DNA from: Gracilimonas sp.
GTDB lineage: Bacteria > Bacteroidota > Rhodothermia > Balneolales > Balneolaceae
Length of the DNA stretch: 64,000 nt
Direction of reading: 5' to 3'
Assembly (NCBI RefSeq): GCF_014762685.1
Contig: NZ_JABURM010000005.1
Span: 1,364,001-1,428,000, forward strand
The notes under the pieces are model-generated. The model was not told the origin of the DNA, ran no database searches, and saw nothing but the letters and a program-made list of their open reading frames with translations. The position numbers and the translations under genes are program-made. Below, piece after piece: positions 16,875-26,582 of the stretch (position 1 is its first letter; each line of letters opens with the position of its first letter).

Positions 16875-17956
16875 GAAATATCACGCTGGATCGTGTTGTA
16901 CGCTTTATTATTGGGCTTGCTGCTTTAGCAGTTAGCTTGGTCATCTTATACAATTATTCAAATCTGGTTGTTTTCCTGGTTTTAGCCATGATCCTCAGCT
17001 ATATATTGGACCCTTTTGCCAACCGGTTGCAATCCATGGGGCTGAACCGGACTTTTGGGATCACCATTATCCTGGCAACGGTAATTTTAATTCTGGTATT
17101 CATTTCAACCAGTGTCATACCAATAATAGCCAACCAGATGGCAGAACTCACTGCACAATTAAACATTGAAAATATCCGGCAGATTGCCGTAAAAGTTGAA
17201 AACCAATTAATCAATAAATTTGATTTTCTGCCTGAAGGTTTTCTTGAGGAAAATATTACTATCGTCTTCAACGAGCTTTTTAACGTAAATCAAATTTCCT
17301 CTATCGTCAGTGATGCACTAAGTATTTTCACCAACATATTCTCAGCAGTATTGGTAGTGCCTTTTGCTGCATTTTTCTTTTTAAAAGACGGGAGTAAAAT
17401 TCGCCGCGACTTACTTCAGCTTGTTCCAAACAAATATTTTGAAACCACTTTAACGGTCATTGATAAAATTGAAAAACGACTTGGCCTGTATTTTCGAAGT
17501 GTTTTATTCCAAAGTTTTTTAGTGGCCTTATCATCATGGACCACACTTAGTATTGCCGGCTTAGACAATTCAATGTCGGTAGGTATTGCCGTTGGACTGG
17601 CGAATACCATCCCGTACTTCGGCCCTATATTGGGATATTTCCTGTCAATTATCGTATCCATTATCGAAACCGGTAATTTTTCGATGGTAGCCGCTTGTGT
17701 GCTTGCAATATTTATAGTACAAATGCTGGACAACATCGTTTTCCAACCCATGCTTTTCTCCCGATCGGCCGATATGCATCCGGTAGCCATTTTATTTATC
17801 ATTCTCGTTGGCGCCGAAACGGCCGGTATTTTGGGGATGCTCATTGCCATTCCACTGGCAACCGTAATTAAAATTATGATTACACAGTTAAGCTGGAGCT
17901 TTAATAATTACCAGGTTTTCAGGCGGGACGTAACCGGTTTACCGGGCCCTGACTGA
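16871..17956 (+). CDS. AI-2E/PerM-family transporter
   Basis: The 361-residue inner-membrane protein has about eight hydrophobic helices. Two or three are at the N-terminus (residues 10-80), then a soluble, helical stretch (about 85-155), then five toward the C-terminus. Family landmarks are VPFAAFFFLKDG near residues 160-171, ANTIPYFGPILGYFLS near 240-255, and a late Q-PMLFSRSADMHPVAI stretch. Members export or exchange small solutes; some take up autoinducer-2 or act as Na+/H+ antiporters, so a substrate cannot be named. It starts inside the recX stop codon, and its role with recA is probably coincidental. Confidence 0.85.
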   Translation: MRNITLDRVVRFIIGLAALAVSLVILYNYSNLVVFLVLAMILSYILDPFANRLQSMGLNRTFGITIILATVILILVFISTSVIPIIANQMAELTAQLNIENIRQIAVKVENQLINKFDFLPEGFLEENITIVFNELFNVNQISSIVSDALSIFTNIFSAVLVVPFAAFFFLKDGSKIRRDLLQLVPNKYFETTLTVIDKIEKRLGLYFRSVLFQSFLVALSSWTTLSIAGLDNSMSVGIAVGLANTIPYFGPILGYFLSIIVSIIETGNFSMVAACVLAIFIVQMLDNIVFQPMLFSRSADMHPVAILFIILVGAETAGILGMLIAIPLATVIKIMITQLSWSFNNYQVFRRDVTGLPGPD

Positions 17957-18033
17957 CAGAATTAATTCTTCATAACACCCAAACATTTACTATCTTTTCC
18001 GCCCAATCAGGCACTGCAAAATTCTAAGCTCTT

Positions 18034-18618
18034 TTGAAGAACATCGTTGTTTTTGCCTCCGGCTCTGGCACTAACTTTCAATCAATTATTGATGCTATAA
18101 ACCGCGGAGAAATTAATGCAAACATTTCCGGGCTTATCACCAATAAGAATGGGATTGGTGCTCTCAAAAAAGCTGAAGATAACAACATTCCCACTCGCGT
18201 CATCTCTCCGGAGAATTATATAACAGAAGAAGATTTTGCAAACGAATTATCGGTTCAGCTCCAAGAATGGAAAACCGACCTGATTGCTTTGGCAGGATAT
18301 TTGAAGAAGATTCCTTCTTCAATCATTCAAGAATATGAAAATTGTATTTTAAACATTCATCCCTCCCTTTTACCAAAATTTGGAGGTAAAGGATTTTACG
18401 GAATGAATGTACACCGGGCAGTGATTGAAGCAAATGAAAAAGAATCCGGCTGTTCAGTTCATATCGTTACCGATGAATTTGACCAAGGGCCGATAATTGC
18501 CCAAACTAAAGTTGAAGTTAAACAAAACGACAGCCCGCAAGAACTTGCTGAGCGTATTTTAAAAGAAGAGCATCTGCTTTATCCTAAAGCAATACAAAAA
18601 CATCTCAAAACTTTATAA
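18034..18618 (+). CDS. purN: Phosphoribosylglycinamide formyltransferase
   Basis: PurN transfers formyl from 10-formyltetrahydrofolate to GAR, the third step of purine synthesis. The 194-residue protein has the phosphate loop GSGTNFQ near residues 9-15, NIHPSLLPKFGGKGFYG near 108-124 with the catalytic Asn and His, and the DEFDQGPII segment near 147-155 with the catalytic Asp. The start is TTG at 18034 (TTG AAG AAC ATC), directly at the conserved KNIVVFASGSG strand. It is followed 12 bases later by purH, so the two purine genes form a pair. Confidence 0.92.
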   Translation: MKNIVVFASGSGTNFQSIIDAINRGEINANISGLITNKNGIGALKKAEDNNIPTRVISPENYITEEDFANELSVQLQEWKTDLIALAGYLKKIPSSIIQEYENCILNIHPSLLPKFGGKGFYGMNVHRAVIEANEKESGCSVHIVTDEFDQGPIIAQTKVEVKQNDSPQELAERILKEEHLLYPKAIQKHLKTL

Positions 18619-18630
18619 AAAACCTAACTC

Positions 18631-20205
18631 GTGTCTCTAAAACCTCTTTCATCCCTACCCACCACCCCGTTAAGAATTAACCGTGCACTTATATCCGTTT
18701 CTGATAAGTCAGGGCTTCCCCAATTAGCGAAAGCTTTACATAAATCGGGAGTAGAAATTATTTCAACGGGAGGTACCGCAAAAGCTATCGAGGCTGAAGG
18801 GATTCCGGTGAAAGATGTGTCTGAAGTTACCGGGTTTCAGGAATGCCTGGATGGCCGCGTGAAAACACTTCACCCTAAGGTGCACGGCGGTATTTTAGCC
18901 CGGACATCTTATGATGCGGATATGGAAGAAATCAAAGACCTTGACATTACACCTATTGAGCTGGTGGTTGTAAATCTATACCCATTCAAAAATAAAGTAA
19001 GCACATCCGGTGTGACCGCTGCAGAAGCTACTGAGTTTATCGATATTGGCGGGCCAACTATGATCAGAGCTGCCGCAAAAAACTTTGCTCACGTTTCTAT
19101 TCTAAGCTCTCCGGACCAATACAATGGTTTTATTGAAGAACTTGAAGAGAAGTTAGCTATTTCATTTGATACCCGAAGGCAATTAGCCAAAAGTGCTTTC
19201 GCCCATACGGCCGACTATGATTCCGCCATTTCAAATTATTTCACTAAGCTAATTGAAGAAGAACCGGCCAAACAGTTCAACATCTCTCTCCCGATCTCAC
19301 AAGAATTACGCTATGGTGAAAATCCTCACCAAAAAGCCGCTGTCTACGGCAATCAAAATGACTTCATTGATTGCTTCCATGGAAAACAGCTCAGTTATAA
19401 CAACTACCTGGATGTGGACGCGGCATTGAATATCATCTCCGATTTTGATGCCAATGAGCCTGCTTGTGCCATCATAAAGCACACTATCCCCAGCGGAGTT
19501 GGAGTGGATGAAAACTTAACGGAAGCCTATAAAAAGGCCTTCAGCACCGACCGCGTCTCTCCTTTTGGTGGAATTGTTGTTGTGAATCAAGAGCTGGATC
19601 TGGACACCGCCAAAACCATTGATGAAATTTTTACGGAAATCATCATCGCACCGGAATACAGTGAAAAAGCACTGGAGCTTTTGACTCAGAAAAAAAATCG
19701 CCGATTAATCAGGATCAAAAAGTCTGTTCGAGAAGTACAAGCATCTTCATTTAGATCTATTTTTGGAGGCATGTTAAACCAGGAAGCTGATTTAATCCCT
19801 TCAAACCCGGATGAATTTAATATTATAAGTAAGCGAAAGCCTACAGATCAAGAAATGAAGGACCTTATGTTTGCATGGAAAGTGGTGCGGCATGTGAAAT
19901 CAAATGCTATTGTATATGCTAAAGATGGAAGAACTCTGGGAATCGGCTCCGGACAAACCAGCCGGGTAGTTTCTTCAGAAATAGCCGTAGCAAAGGCCGG
20001 GAATGAAGGGCTTGATTTAAAAGGATCCGCCATCGCTTCAGATGCGTTTTTCCCGTTTGCAGACGGTGTGGAAGCAGCGGCCAAGGCCGGAGCAAAAGCT
20101 GTTATTCAGCCCGGAGGGAGCATTCGTGATGAAGAAGTCATACAGAAAGCAAATGAATACGATATGGCTATGATATTCACCGGTAAAAGGCATTTTAAAC
20201 ACTAA
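18631..20205 (+). CDS. purH: Bifunctional AICAR transformylase / IMP cyclohydrolase
   Basis: PurH carries out the last two steps of IMP synthesis. The 524-residue length is normal. The N-terminal cyclohydrolase half shows ISVSDKSGL, ISTGGTAKAI, CLDGRVKTLHPKVHGGIL and FIDIGGPTMIRAAAKN. The C-terminal transformylase half shows LRYGENPHQKAA, CAIIKHTIPSG with the catalytic Lys-His, and a late SDAFFPFADGVE motif. Translation starts at GTG 18631 (GTG TCT CTA AAA), shortly after purN. A hairpin with a T-run follows at 20219-20241. Confidence 0.95.
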   Translation: MSLKPLSSLPTTPLRINRALISVSDKSGLPQLAKALHKSGVEIISTGGTAKAIEAEGIPVKDVSEVTGFQECLDGRVKTLHPKVHGGILARTSYDADMEEIKDLDITPIELVVVNLYPFKNKVSTSGVTAAEATEFIDIGGPTMIRAAAKNFAHVSILSSPDQYNGFIEELEEKLAISFDTRRQLAKSAFAHTADYDSAISNYFTKLIEEEPAKQFNISLPISQELRYGENPHQKAAVYGNQNDFIDCFHGKQLSYNNYLDVDAALNIISDFDANEPACAIIKHTIPSGVGVDENLTEAYKKAFSTDRVSPFGGIVVVNQELDLDTAKTIDEIFTEIIIAPEYSEKALELLTQKKNRRLIRIKKSVREVQASSFRSIFGGMLNQEADLIPSNPDEFNIISKRKPTDQEMKDLMFAWKVVRHVKSNAIVYAKDGRTLGIGSGQTSRVVSSEIAVAKAGNEGLDLKGSAIASDAFFPFADGVEAAAKAGAKAVIQPGGSIRDEEVIQKANEYDMAMIFTGKRHFKH

Positions 20206-20218
20206 TTTTGGGATTTTT

Positions 20219-20241
20219 AAAAAGAGAAATTACCTCTTTTT
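20219..20241 (+). terminator. Putative intrinsic terminator after purH
   Basis: AAAAAGAG at 20219-20226 pairs with CTCTTTTT at 20234-20241 around a seven-base loop, ending in a T-run. The stem is A/T-rich and therefore weak, but the position, 14 bases after the purH stop and before the mreB leader, fits termination. Confidence 0.45.
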
Positions 20242-20347
20242 ATAAAACCTAAAATATTCGTTCTTTATACATTCGCAAATACAATCTCAATATTGTATTT
20301 TCTCATGATCTATACCCCATAATGTTCAAATTATTTAACCAGCGCAA

Positions 20348-21412
20348 ATGTCAGAATCACGCGAAGTGAATACCTCAGAGAATTCAAAAAAACAATCTCA
20401 AAAAGGTTTCCTGGATTTCCTTTATACCGATATAGCCATTGATTTAGGTACAGCCAATACCCTTATTTATTCTCGAGGCGAGGGGATCGTTTTAAATGAG
20501 CCTTCCATCGTAGCACTAAATCAGCAAAATGTACCGGTAGCAACCGGGCATGAAGCTCGCCTGATGCACGAGAAAACACACAGCAAGATCAGAACCGTTC
20601 GTCCTCTCAGAGATGGAGTTATTGCTGACTTTGAAGTAGCGGAGCAGATGATTCGCGGGATGATCAAGAAAGTTAAAATGAAGTGGTATTCCACCACCCG
20701 CCAAATGGTTATTTGTGTCCCAAGTGGAATTACTGAAGTTGAGCGCCGTGCCGTTCGTGATAGTGCCGAACACGCAGGAGCCAAAGAAGTATACCTGGTG
20801 GACGAACCCATGGCTGCCGCAATAGGGATTGGATTGGATGTACATGAACCTGTTGGCAGCATGATTGTTGATATCGGGGGAGGCACAACTGAAATTGCTG
20901 TTATAGCTTTGTCAGGAATTGTTTATGCTCAGTCTGTACGGTTAGGGGGAGATGAATTGAATGATGACATTATTAACTATTTCCGCAGAAACCACAATCT
21001 TTTGATTGGTGAAAGAACTGCCGAAAAAATAAAGTGTGAGATTGGTTCGGCTGCTCCATTGGATGAAGAATTAGAGATGATAACCAAGGGACGAGATCTG
21101 GTTAACGGAGTTCCGAGAACTCGCCATATCACTTCCAGAGACGCCCGGGAAGCCATTGCTGAATCTGTAAATACTATTGTAGAGTCTATTACCAAGTCTC
21201 TCGAGCAAACCCCGCCCGAACTCTCAGCAGATATTTTGGATCGCGGAATTATGCTAACCGGCGGAGGTGCACTGCTTAAAAATCTGGATAAACTGATCAT
21301 GGAAACCACCGACCTTCCCGTTCACATAGCAGAAGATCCATTGACGGCTGTTGTACGTGGAACCGGAGCTATACTCGAAAACCTTGAATATTACCGTCCG
21401 GTAATTTCCTAA
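20348..21412 (+). CDS. mreB: Rod-shape-determining actin homologue MreB
   Basis: MreB forms membrane-bound filaments that guide lateral cell-wall synthesis. The 354-residue protein has the actin-fold phosphate-1 motif AIDLGTANTLIY near residues 34-45, SGITEVERRAVRDSAEHAGA near 129-148, phosphate 2 VDIGGGTTEIAVI near 173-185, and the adenosine motif LTGGGALLKNL near 317-327. The first 28 or so residues (SRE-NTSENSKKQSQKG) are an extra polar leader compared with E. coli MreB, so a later start is possible but no ATG offers one. It heads the mreB-mreC-mreD-mrdA-rodA elongasome operon. Confidence 0.96.
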   Translation: MSESREVNTSENSKKQSQKGFLDFLYTDIAIDLGTANTLIYSRGEGIVLNEPSIVALNQQNVPVATGHEARLMHEKTHSKIRTVRPLRDGVIADFEVAEQMIRGMIKKVKMKWYSTTRQMVICVPSGITEVERRAVRDSAEHAGAKEVYLVDEPMAAAIGIGLDVHEPVGSMIVDIGGGTTEIAVIALSGIVYAQSVRLGGDELNDDIINYFRRNHNLLIGERTAEKIKCEIGSAAPLDEELEMITKGRDLVNGVPRTRHITSRDAREAIAESVNTIVESITKSLEQTPPELSADILDRGIMLTGGGALLKNLDKLIMETTDLPVHIAEDPLTAVVRGTGAILENLEYYRPVIS

Positions 21413-21426
21413 TACCCCGGAAATGA

Positions 21427-22269
21427 ATGCGATTTAGATCGTTTAATTTAAGTGATGCTAAAGATTACATAGTAACTGCCCTGATTTTAATATTTGCCTT
21501 TGCCATTATGGTTGCCAGGCATCAGGGCGGTATAGATACGCTACGAAAAATTTCTGTTACCTCTTTTAGTTTACTTGAAGAACCTCTTGCCAATATCCGG
21601 ATGTACCGGCAAGCCCTAAACACTAATACGTATCTTCAGCGACAAAATATTCTTTTACAGGATGAATTGAGTCGCTTGCGCTCAATTGAACAAGAGAATA
21701 GAGAACTCCGTCGTCTTTTAGATTATCAGGAAGAAAGTGAATATGAACTTACCCCTGTTTTAATTATTGGGAAACAGCTGAGTGGTTTAAATAACATACT
21801 CACTATTGATGCCGGAACCTCAGAAAACTTAGAAGAAGGAATGCCTCTTGTTTCATCAGATGGCTTGATTGGGAAAATTGTACTGGCAGGAAATTATTAT
21901 TCTTTGGTAATGCCGTACTACAATTCATTGTTCAAGGTAAGCGCAAGAATTCAAAAAAATCAGGCAAATGGTATTGTAAGCTGGCCTGGTGAACAGTATG
22001 GTGAACTTGTAATGGATTTTGTACCCAAAACTATCGCTGTTGACAGTGGGGATATAATAGAAACCTCAGGAAACAGCAATCAATTTCCGGCCGGAATACC
22101 CATTGGAAGAGTTATAAGGACTGTTCCGGAACCCGGGCGACAAACTCAGCGCATATTTTTAGAACCATATGTAATGCTTGCAGATATTGCGCAGGGCTTT
22201 GTAATTGAATTTGAGCCTGACTCCAATGTTGCTAACCTTCAACTTGAGTATAATCAACTTTTTGAATGA
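21427..22269 (+). CDS. mreC: Rod-shape-determining protein MreC
   Basis: MreC is a bitopic inner-membrane protein whose periplasmic part links MreB to the wall synthases. The 280-residue sequence shows a short cytoplasmic segment, one membrane helix (about residues 16-32), a coiled coil (about 60-105, with QRQNILLQDELSRLRSIEQ), and the beta-rich MreC core with GTSENLEEGMPLVSSDGLIG near 138-157 and FPAGIPIGRV near 220-229. It starts 14 bases after mreB, and its stop overlaps the mreD start (ATGA). A second ATG four bases upstream is out of frame. Confidence 0.93.
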   Translation: MRFRSFNLSDAKDYIVTALILIFAFAIMVARHQGGIDTLRKISVTSFSLLEEPLANIRMYRQALNTNTYLQRQNILLQDELSRLRSIEQENRELRRLLDYQEESEYELTPVLIIGKQLSGLNNILTIDAGTSENLEEGMPLVSSDGLIGKIVLAGNYYSLVMPYYNSLFKVSARIQKNQANGIVSWPGEQYGELVMDFVPKTIAVDSGDIIETSGNSNQFPAGIPIGRVIRTVPEPGRQTQRIFLEPYVMLADIAQGFVIEFEPDSNVANLQLEYNQLFE

Positions 22270-22736
22270 GCAAAGATACCTTTAGAGACTTATTGGTTGG
22301 TTTAAGTTTTATACTTGCGGAAGTACTCATATTCCAGCATTTGAGTTTTTTTGGTGCTACTCCCGATCCTTTACTGATTTATTTACTTTGGCTTGCCATG
22401 AAATATGATCGTGTTAAGTTAGTTTTAATGGCAGCAGGGCTAGGCTTAATCCAAGATGCCCTTTTTGACTTTTGGGGACTGAACATGTTTTCCAAAACTC
22501 TACTTTGCTTTATGGTTTTTAACTTTTTGAGCAGACGAAATGAAGGGCGGTTGTTACTCTGGCAAATATTTTTGATGATATTACTCGCTGCTATTTTACA
22601 CAATGTCATCTTCCTTGGATTGGCAAGTTTTATTGATGCTTATACTTCCGGTTTTGCTCCAATAATTTTTATACTGGTAAACAGTTTATATACTGCATTA
22701 CTTGGGTCAATGCTTTTCATATTTAAAGGTAATTAG
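22266..22736 (+). CDS. mreD: Rod-shape-determining protein MreD
   Basis: This 156-residue hydrophobic protein with about five membrane helices occupies the position of MreD between mreC and the PBP2 gene. MreD is poorly conserved in sequence. The family-like features here are the early PDPLLIYLLWLAMKYDR segment, GLIQDALFDFWGLNMFSKTL near residues 59-78, and the overall helix pattern. It is coupled to mreC by a four-base overlap. Its role is in the elongasome, shape maintenance and localisation of PBP2/RodA. Confidence 0.85.
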   Translation: MSKDTFRDLLVGLSFILAEVLIFQHLSFFGATPDPLLIYLLWLAMKYDRVKLVLMAAGLGLIQDALFDFWGLNMFSKTLLCFMVFNFLSRRNEGRLLLWQIFLMILLAAILHNVIFLGLASFIDAYTSGFAPIIFILVNSLYTALLGSMLFIFKGN

Positions 22737-22740
22737 GATT

Positions 22741-24597
22741 ATGTCGGTAGGACAAACAAACAGAACCAAAACATCCATCAAGGCTTTACAGTTTATTATC
22801 CTGAGCCTCACGTTCATTGTTCTTGGTAGGGTTTTTCATCTGCAAATTGTAGAGTACGATACTTACGCTGCCCTGGGACAGGAAAATTCTGTTCGACAAG
22901 AGTATGTAGAACCTGCCAGAGGTTTGATTTATGATCGAAATGCAAACCTCATTGTCGACAATGAGCCTATCTTTTCAATTACTATAACCCCCTCCTTGTT
23001 CGATAAAAAGAATATCCCGCTACTCTCTTCCATTTTGGGAGTAAGTGATTCCCTATTAACCGCCAAAATTCAGGAAGCCCAGTCTTATTCCTGGCATCGT
23101 ACCTCCCGCTTATTTACTGAAATCGATTTTCAGACTTTTTCTGTCATCCAGGAAAATCTTTGGCAGCTTCCAGGCATCGGCCACCAAATTGAAAGTAAAC
23201 GGCATTATCCCACAGCAATGAAAGCTTCTCATTTATTAGGTTATTTGCGCGAAGCTAATGAAAGTGAATATCGACAATCGGAGAAACTAAGATTGGGCGA
23301 TAAAGTAGGGAAAAGCGGACTCGAAATGATCTATGAAGACACCCTGCGTGGTCAGACAGGAATTAAATATTTGAGAGTCAACGCATTAGGGCAAGCACTT
23401 GGTGATTTTGAGGATAATACTCTTGCCCAAACACCGGTTCAGGGAGCCGACATTGTCACTACCATTGATTCCGAATTGCAAATTTTTGCTGAAGAATTAA
23501 TGAAAGGAAAACGAGGTGCAGTTATAGCTATGAATCCTAACACAGGTGCCATTCTGGCTCTTGTAAGCTCTCCCTCCTATGATCTGGATAGATTGGCCGG
23601 ACGGTTAGACCAAAATTATTGGGAAACTATAAATACAGATTCAACCACCCCTCTTTATAATCGTGCGATATCGAGTCGGCAACCGCCCGGTTCAACTTTC
23701 AAGCCCATCATGGGACTCATTGGTTTACATCTTGGCATTATCACTCCGGAAACAGAGGTCTATAACAGCGGTGCTTATATCCGAGGCAGGGCGTACAGGG
23801 ACTTAGCTGATATAGGTGAATATGATCTGGAAAAAGCAATTACCTTTTCAAGTAACACTTATTTCCTTTCGTTAATGGATAAGATTGCTATGCAAGGCAA
23901 GCTTAACGAGTGGAGTAATTTGGTTAAAGATTTTGGCCTTGGGGTCCCAAATGCAATTGATTTGCCCAATGCCAATTCCGGAATAATACCGGACAGCACG
24001 TACCTTAATAACCGTCTTGGAAAGCGCAAATGGGGCTTGGGTGACTTATTAAATTTTGGTATTGGTCAAGGCATGATTTCTGTTTCGCCAATACAAATCG
24101 CCCAAATGACCAGCATATTGGCCAATGGCGGGTATAAAATTAAACCACACCTTGTACAAGGCATTCTAAGTCCGAATGGAGAATTATCCCGTCTGAATAT
24201 TGAAAGAGAAAAGATTGACTGGATAAAAAATGAGCATCTTGAAGTCATCAAATCTGGTATGCGCGGGGTTGTACAAGAAGGAAGTGGCAGATGGTATGCC
24301 AAGCATTCCGAAATTGAAATTGCCGGTAAAACAGGTACGGCTCAAAATCCTCATGGTCTGGATCATGGTTGGTTTACCTCTTTTGCCCCCATTGATAATC
24401 CTGAAATTGTTGTGACTGCTTTTGTGGAAAATGCAGGGTTTGCATCCATCTCAGCTGCCCCAATAGCTTCATTGATTATAGAAAAATATTTACTCGGCGA
24501 AATAAAGAGAAACTGGATCTATGAGTACGTACTTAATTTTGAGCCGGTTGATCCTGACGCTTCTTCCGACTCAGATAATATAGAATTGAATGAATAA
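22741..24597 (+). CDS. mrdA: Peptidoglycan transpeptidase, penicillin-binding protein 2
   Basis: Starting at ATG 22741, just after the mreD stop and a TTAGGA motif, the product has 618 residues. A membrane anchor (about residues 12-30) is followed by the PBP dimerisation domain (EPARGLIYDRNANLIVDNEP near 57-76) and the transpeptidase domain. Active-site motifs are SxxK in PPGSTFKPI, SxN in SSNTYF, and KTGTAQNP near residues 530-537. PBP2 cross-links lateral-wall peptidoglycan together with RodA, encoded next with an eight-base overlap. An in-frame start inside mreD is possible but would add only a short segment. Confidence 0.94.
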   Translation: MSVGQTNRTKTSIKALQFIILSLTFIVLGRVFHLQIVEYDTYAALGQENSVRQEYVEPARGLIYDRNANLIVDNEPIFSITITPSLFDKKNIPLLSSILGVSDSLLTAKIQEAQSYSWHRTSRLFTEIDFQTFSVIQENLWQLPGIGHQIESKRHYPTAMKASHLLGYLREANESEYRQSEKLRLGDKVGKSGLEMIYEDTLRGQTGIKYLRVNALGQALGDFEDNTLAQTPVQGADIVTTIDSELQIFAEELMKGKRGAVIAMNPNTGAILALVSSPSYDLDRLAGRLDQNYWETINTDSTTPLYNRAISSRQPPGSTFKPIMGLIGLHLGIITPETEVYNSGAYIRGRAYRDLADIGEYDLEKAITFSSNTYFLSLMDKIAMQGKLNEWSNLVKDFGLGVPNAIDLPNANSGIIPDSTYLNNRLGKRKWGLGDLLNFGIGQGMISVSPIQIAQMTSILANGGYKIKPHLVQGILSPNGELSRLNIEREKIDWIKNEHLEVIKSGMRGVVQEGSGRWYAKHSEIEIAGKTGTAQNPHGLDHGWFTSFAPIDNPEIVVTAFVENAGFASISAAPIASLIIEKYLLGEIKRNWIYEYVLNFEPVDPDASSDSDNIELNE

Positions 24598-25840
24598 TCT
24601 AAGAGAATTTAGCTGGTCGGTACTCTTCACGTGGATGCTTTTATCCGCGATCGGGCTTGTAGCAATTTACAGCGCCACTCAAGGACCTGTTTCTCAATAT
24701 TTGCCCGAATACATACAGAATAATTTCTTTAAACAAATTGTTTGGGTAGTTGTATCCTTATTTATCTTGATTGCTCTTCAATTTGTCTCTCCTCGCACCT
24801 ATATCCAACTTTCTTACGCTTTATATGCCTTAGGTATCGTCTTAATGCTGCTTACCCTCGCCTTCGGAACTGAAATAAATGGTGCAAAAAGCTGGCTGAG
24901 ACTGGGTCCTATGAATTTACAAAGCAGTGAACTTATGAAAGTTGCCACTATTCTTGCCACGGCAAACTATTTGACAAGCAGAAGAGATATCTCAGCAGAA
25001 AATGTGCGTTATGCCATTATTGCCGTGGTTATTATTCTTATTCCAACTACTTTGGTTTTTTTGCAAAACGATTTAGGTACCGCTCTCATTTTTCTAACAT
25101 TGATTCCGGTTATGCTTTTCTGGTCAGGACTCCCCTATGGTGTTTCACTTTTTATAATCTCACCGGCCGTTATTGCATATTTATCGGTGATTGAGTGGTA
25201 TTATGGTATAGCGGCAGCTGTGATTCTTACCGGTATTATATTTTTTGTACAACGGCGTATTTGGCTTTCTATCGCTTCTTTAGTTACCGGACTTCTGACA
25301 ATTTCGGGAGTACAGTTAGCGATCACTCAATTATTACAACCTCACCAGATTGCCCGAATTGCTGCTTTCACAAATCCTTCTTATGACCCCACAGGTGCCG
25401 GCTGGAACGTGATACAGGCTAAAACTGCGATTGGTTCCGGTGGTATTACGGGGAAAGGGTTTTTGGAAGGAACACAAACTCAACTCAAATTTTTACCTGA
25501 ACAATGGACGGATTTTATTTTTTGTGTGATTGGAGAAGAGTTTGGATTTATAGGAGCAGCAATAGTAATTATCGCTTTCTTATTTCTCTTCATAAGGTTG
25601 CTGAACATGGCAGGAAATCATAAGCATCCGTTTGCACAGTTAGTTACGGTAAGTGTCACCTCTGTTTTCTTTGTTCACTTTTTTATTAATGTTGGCAGTG
25701 CTTCTGCCCTTCTACCTGTGATTGGACTTCCATTACCCTTTATAAGCTACGGAGGATCAGCTTTTCTAACCAGTACTATAATGCTTGGTATATGCTTAAA
25801 TATGGACTTCTATAAGCGTGAATTCAGTATATACAGGTAA
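24590..25840 (+). CDS. rodA: Peptidoglycan glycosyltransferase RodA (SEDS family)
   Basis: RodA polymerises lipid II into glycan strands during elongation. The 416-residue polytopic protein has the SEDS features: GAKSWLRLGPMNLQSSELMK near residues 101-120, FLQNDLGTAL near 157-166, a TGKGFLEGTQTQLKFLPEQWTDFIF loop containing the conserved catalytic-region Asp, and late VIGLPLPFISYGGSA near 379-393. About 10 membrane helices are visible. It starts within the end of mrdA and closes the operon. The next gene, rnhB, is convergent, 15 bases away, with no obvious strong terminator between. Confidence 0.95.
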   Translation: MNNLREFSWSVLFTWMLLSAIGLVAIYSATQGPVSQYLPEYIQNNFFKQIVWVVVSLFILIALQFVSPRTYIQLSYALYALGIVLMLLTLAFGTEINGAKSWLRLGPMNLQSSELMKVATILATANYLTSRRDISAENVRYAIIAVVIILIPTTLVFLQNDLGTALIFLTLIPVMLFWSGLPYGVSLFIISPAVIAYLSVIEWYYGIAAAVILTGIIFFVQRRIWLSIASLVTGLLTISGVQLAITQLLQPHQIARIAAFTNPSYDPTGAGWNVIQAKTAIGSGGITGKGFLEGTQTQLKFLPEQWTDFIFCVIGEEFGFIGAAIVIIAFLFLFIRLLNMAGNHKHPFAQLVTVSVTSVFFVHFFINVGSASALLPVIGLPLPFISYGGSAFLTSTIMLGICLNMDFYKREFSIYR

Positions 25841-25855
25841 AATCTACCGGCTGTC

Positions 25856-26482
25856 CTATTTTCTTTTTAAGTGAGTACCCAGATTGAAAGAAGTGCGATG
25901 ATATTCCGTATAACCAAGTTTTTGTAAAGCTTTCTTGTGGGTTGGAGTTGGGTATCCCACGTTTGTTGCCCAACCATATTCGGGAAATTTATTGTGTAAA
26001 TCTTTCATAAGCTCATCCCGATATACTTTAGCCAGAATTGATGCCGCTGCAATACTCATTGACCTATCATCACCCTTCACCAAACAAGTATAGGGAGTTA
26101 AGGAATTAAGAAACCTATTTCCATCGACCAGCAAATAATCCGGTGAGGGTACTAAATTGTCCACACACTTTTGCATGGTCTGTAATGATGCCCATAGAAT
26201 ATTCAACTTATTAATTTCAGCAATACTACCTTCCTGTACGGTCCAGTGTAATGCTTCTGCTTTAATCTTATCACTTAATTCAACTCGTTCCTTTTCTTTA
26301 ATGGTTTTACTGTCGCGAATTTCCGGAATCTCTGTTCCCGGTCTAAAAATAACCCCTGCTGCCACCACCGGGCCGGCCAGGCACCCCCGGCCAACTTCAT
26401 CCAAGCCCACTACATATTTATAGCCTTCTTTCCATAATTGTCGCTCAAATTTTAACCGATCTGTTTCCGATATCTTTTTCAT
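25856..26482 (-). CDS. rnhB: Ribonuclease HII
   Basis: RNase HII cuts RNA in RNA-DNA hybrids and single ribonucleotides in DNA. The ATG at 26482 gives 208 residues. The catalytic motif GLDEVGRGCLAGPVVAAG is at about 26-43 with Asp28 and Glu29, LVDGNRFL supplies another acidic residue, and KGDDRSMSIAAASILAKVYRD is the second signature. A GTG eight codons upstream is in frame but adds only a non-conserved LLNNIVL. The gene is divergent from the VWA gene; a perfect 8-base inverted repeat lies between them. Confidence 0.93.
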   Translation of the reverse strand: MKKISETDRLKFERQLWKEGYKYVVGLDEVGRGCLAGPVVAAGVIFRPGTEIPEIRDSKTIKEKERVELSDKIKAEALHWTVQEGSIAEINKLNILWASLQTMQKCVDNLVPSPDYLLVDGNRFLNSLTPYTCLVKGDDRSMSIAAASILAKVYRDELMKDLHNKFPEYGWATNVGYPTPTHKKALQKLGYTEYHRTSFNLGTHLKRK

Positions 26483-26516
26483 TAAAACTATGTTATTTAA
26501 CAACACCTGCTATTAT

Positions 26517-26535
26517 ATATCTTTTCCAAAGATAT
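26517..26535. repeat. Perfect short inverted repeat in rnhB-VWA divergent region
   Basis: ATATCTTT at 26517-26524 and AAAGATAT at 26528-26535 flank TCC. The position between two divergent starts (26482 and 26583) and the perfect dyad are compatible with an operator or promoter element for the VWA gene. Confidence 0.4.
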
Positions 26536-26582
26536 GGAACTCATTTGACTAAGTAAGTATTTGTTAAAGAAAAGGAACAGCC

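Noticed and set aside
26483-26506. N-terminal extension of RNase HII from a GTG
   Set aside because: It adds LLNNIVL with no conservation and no better ribosome-binding site.
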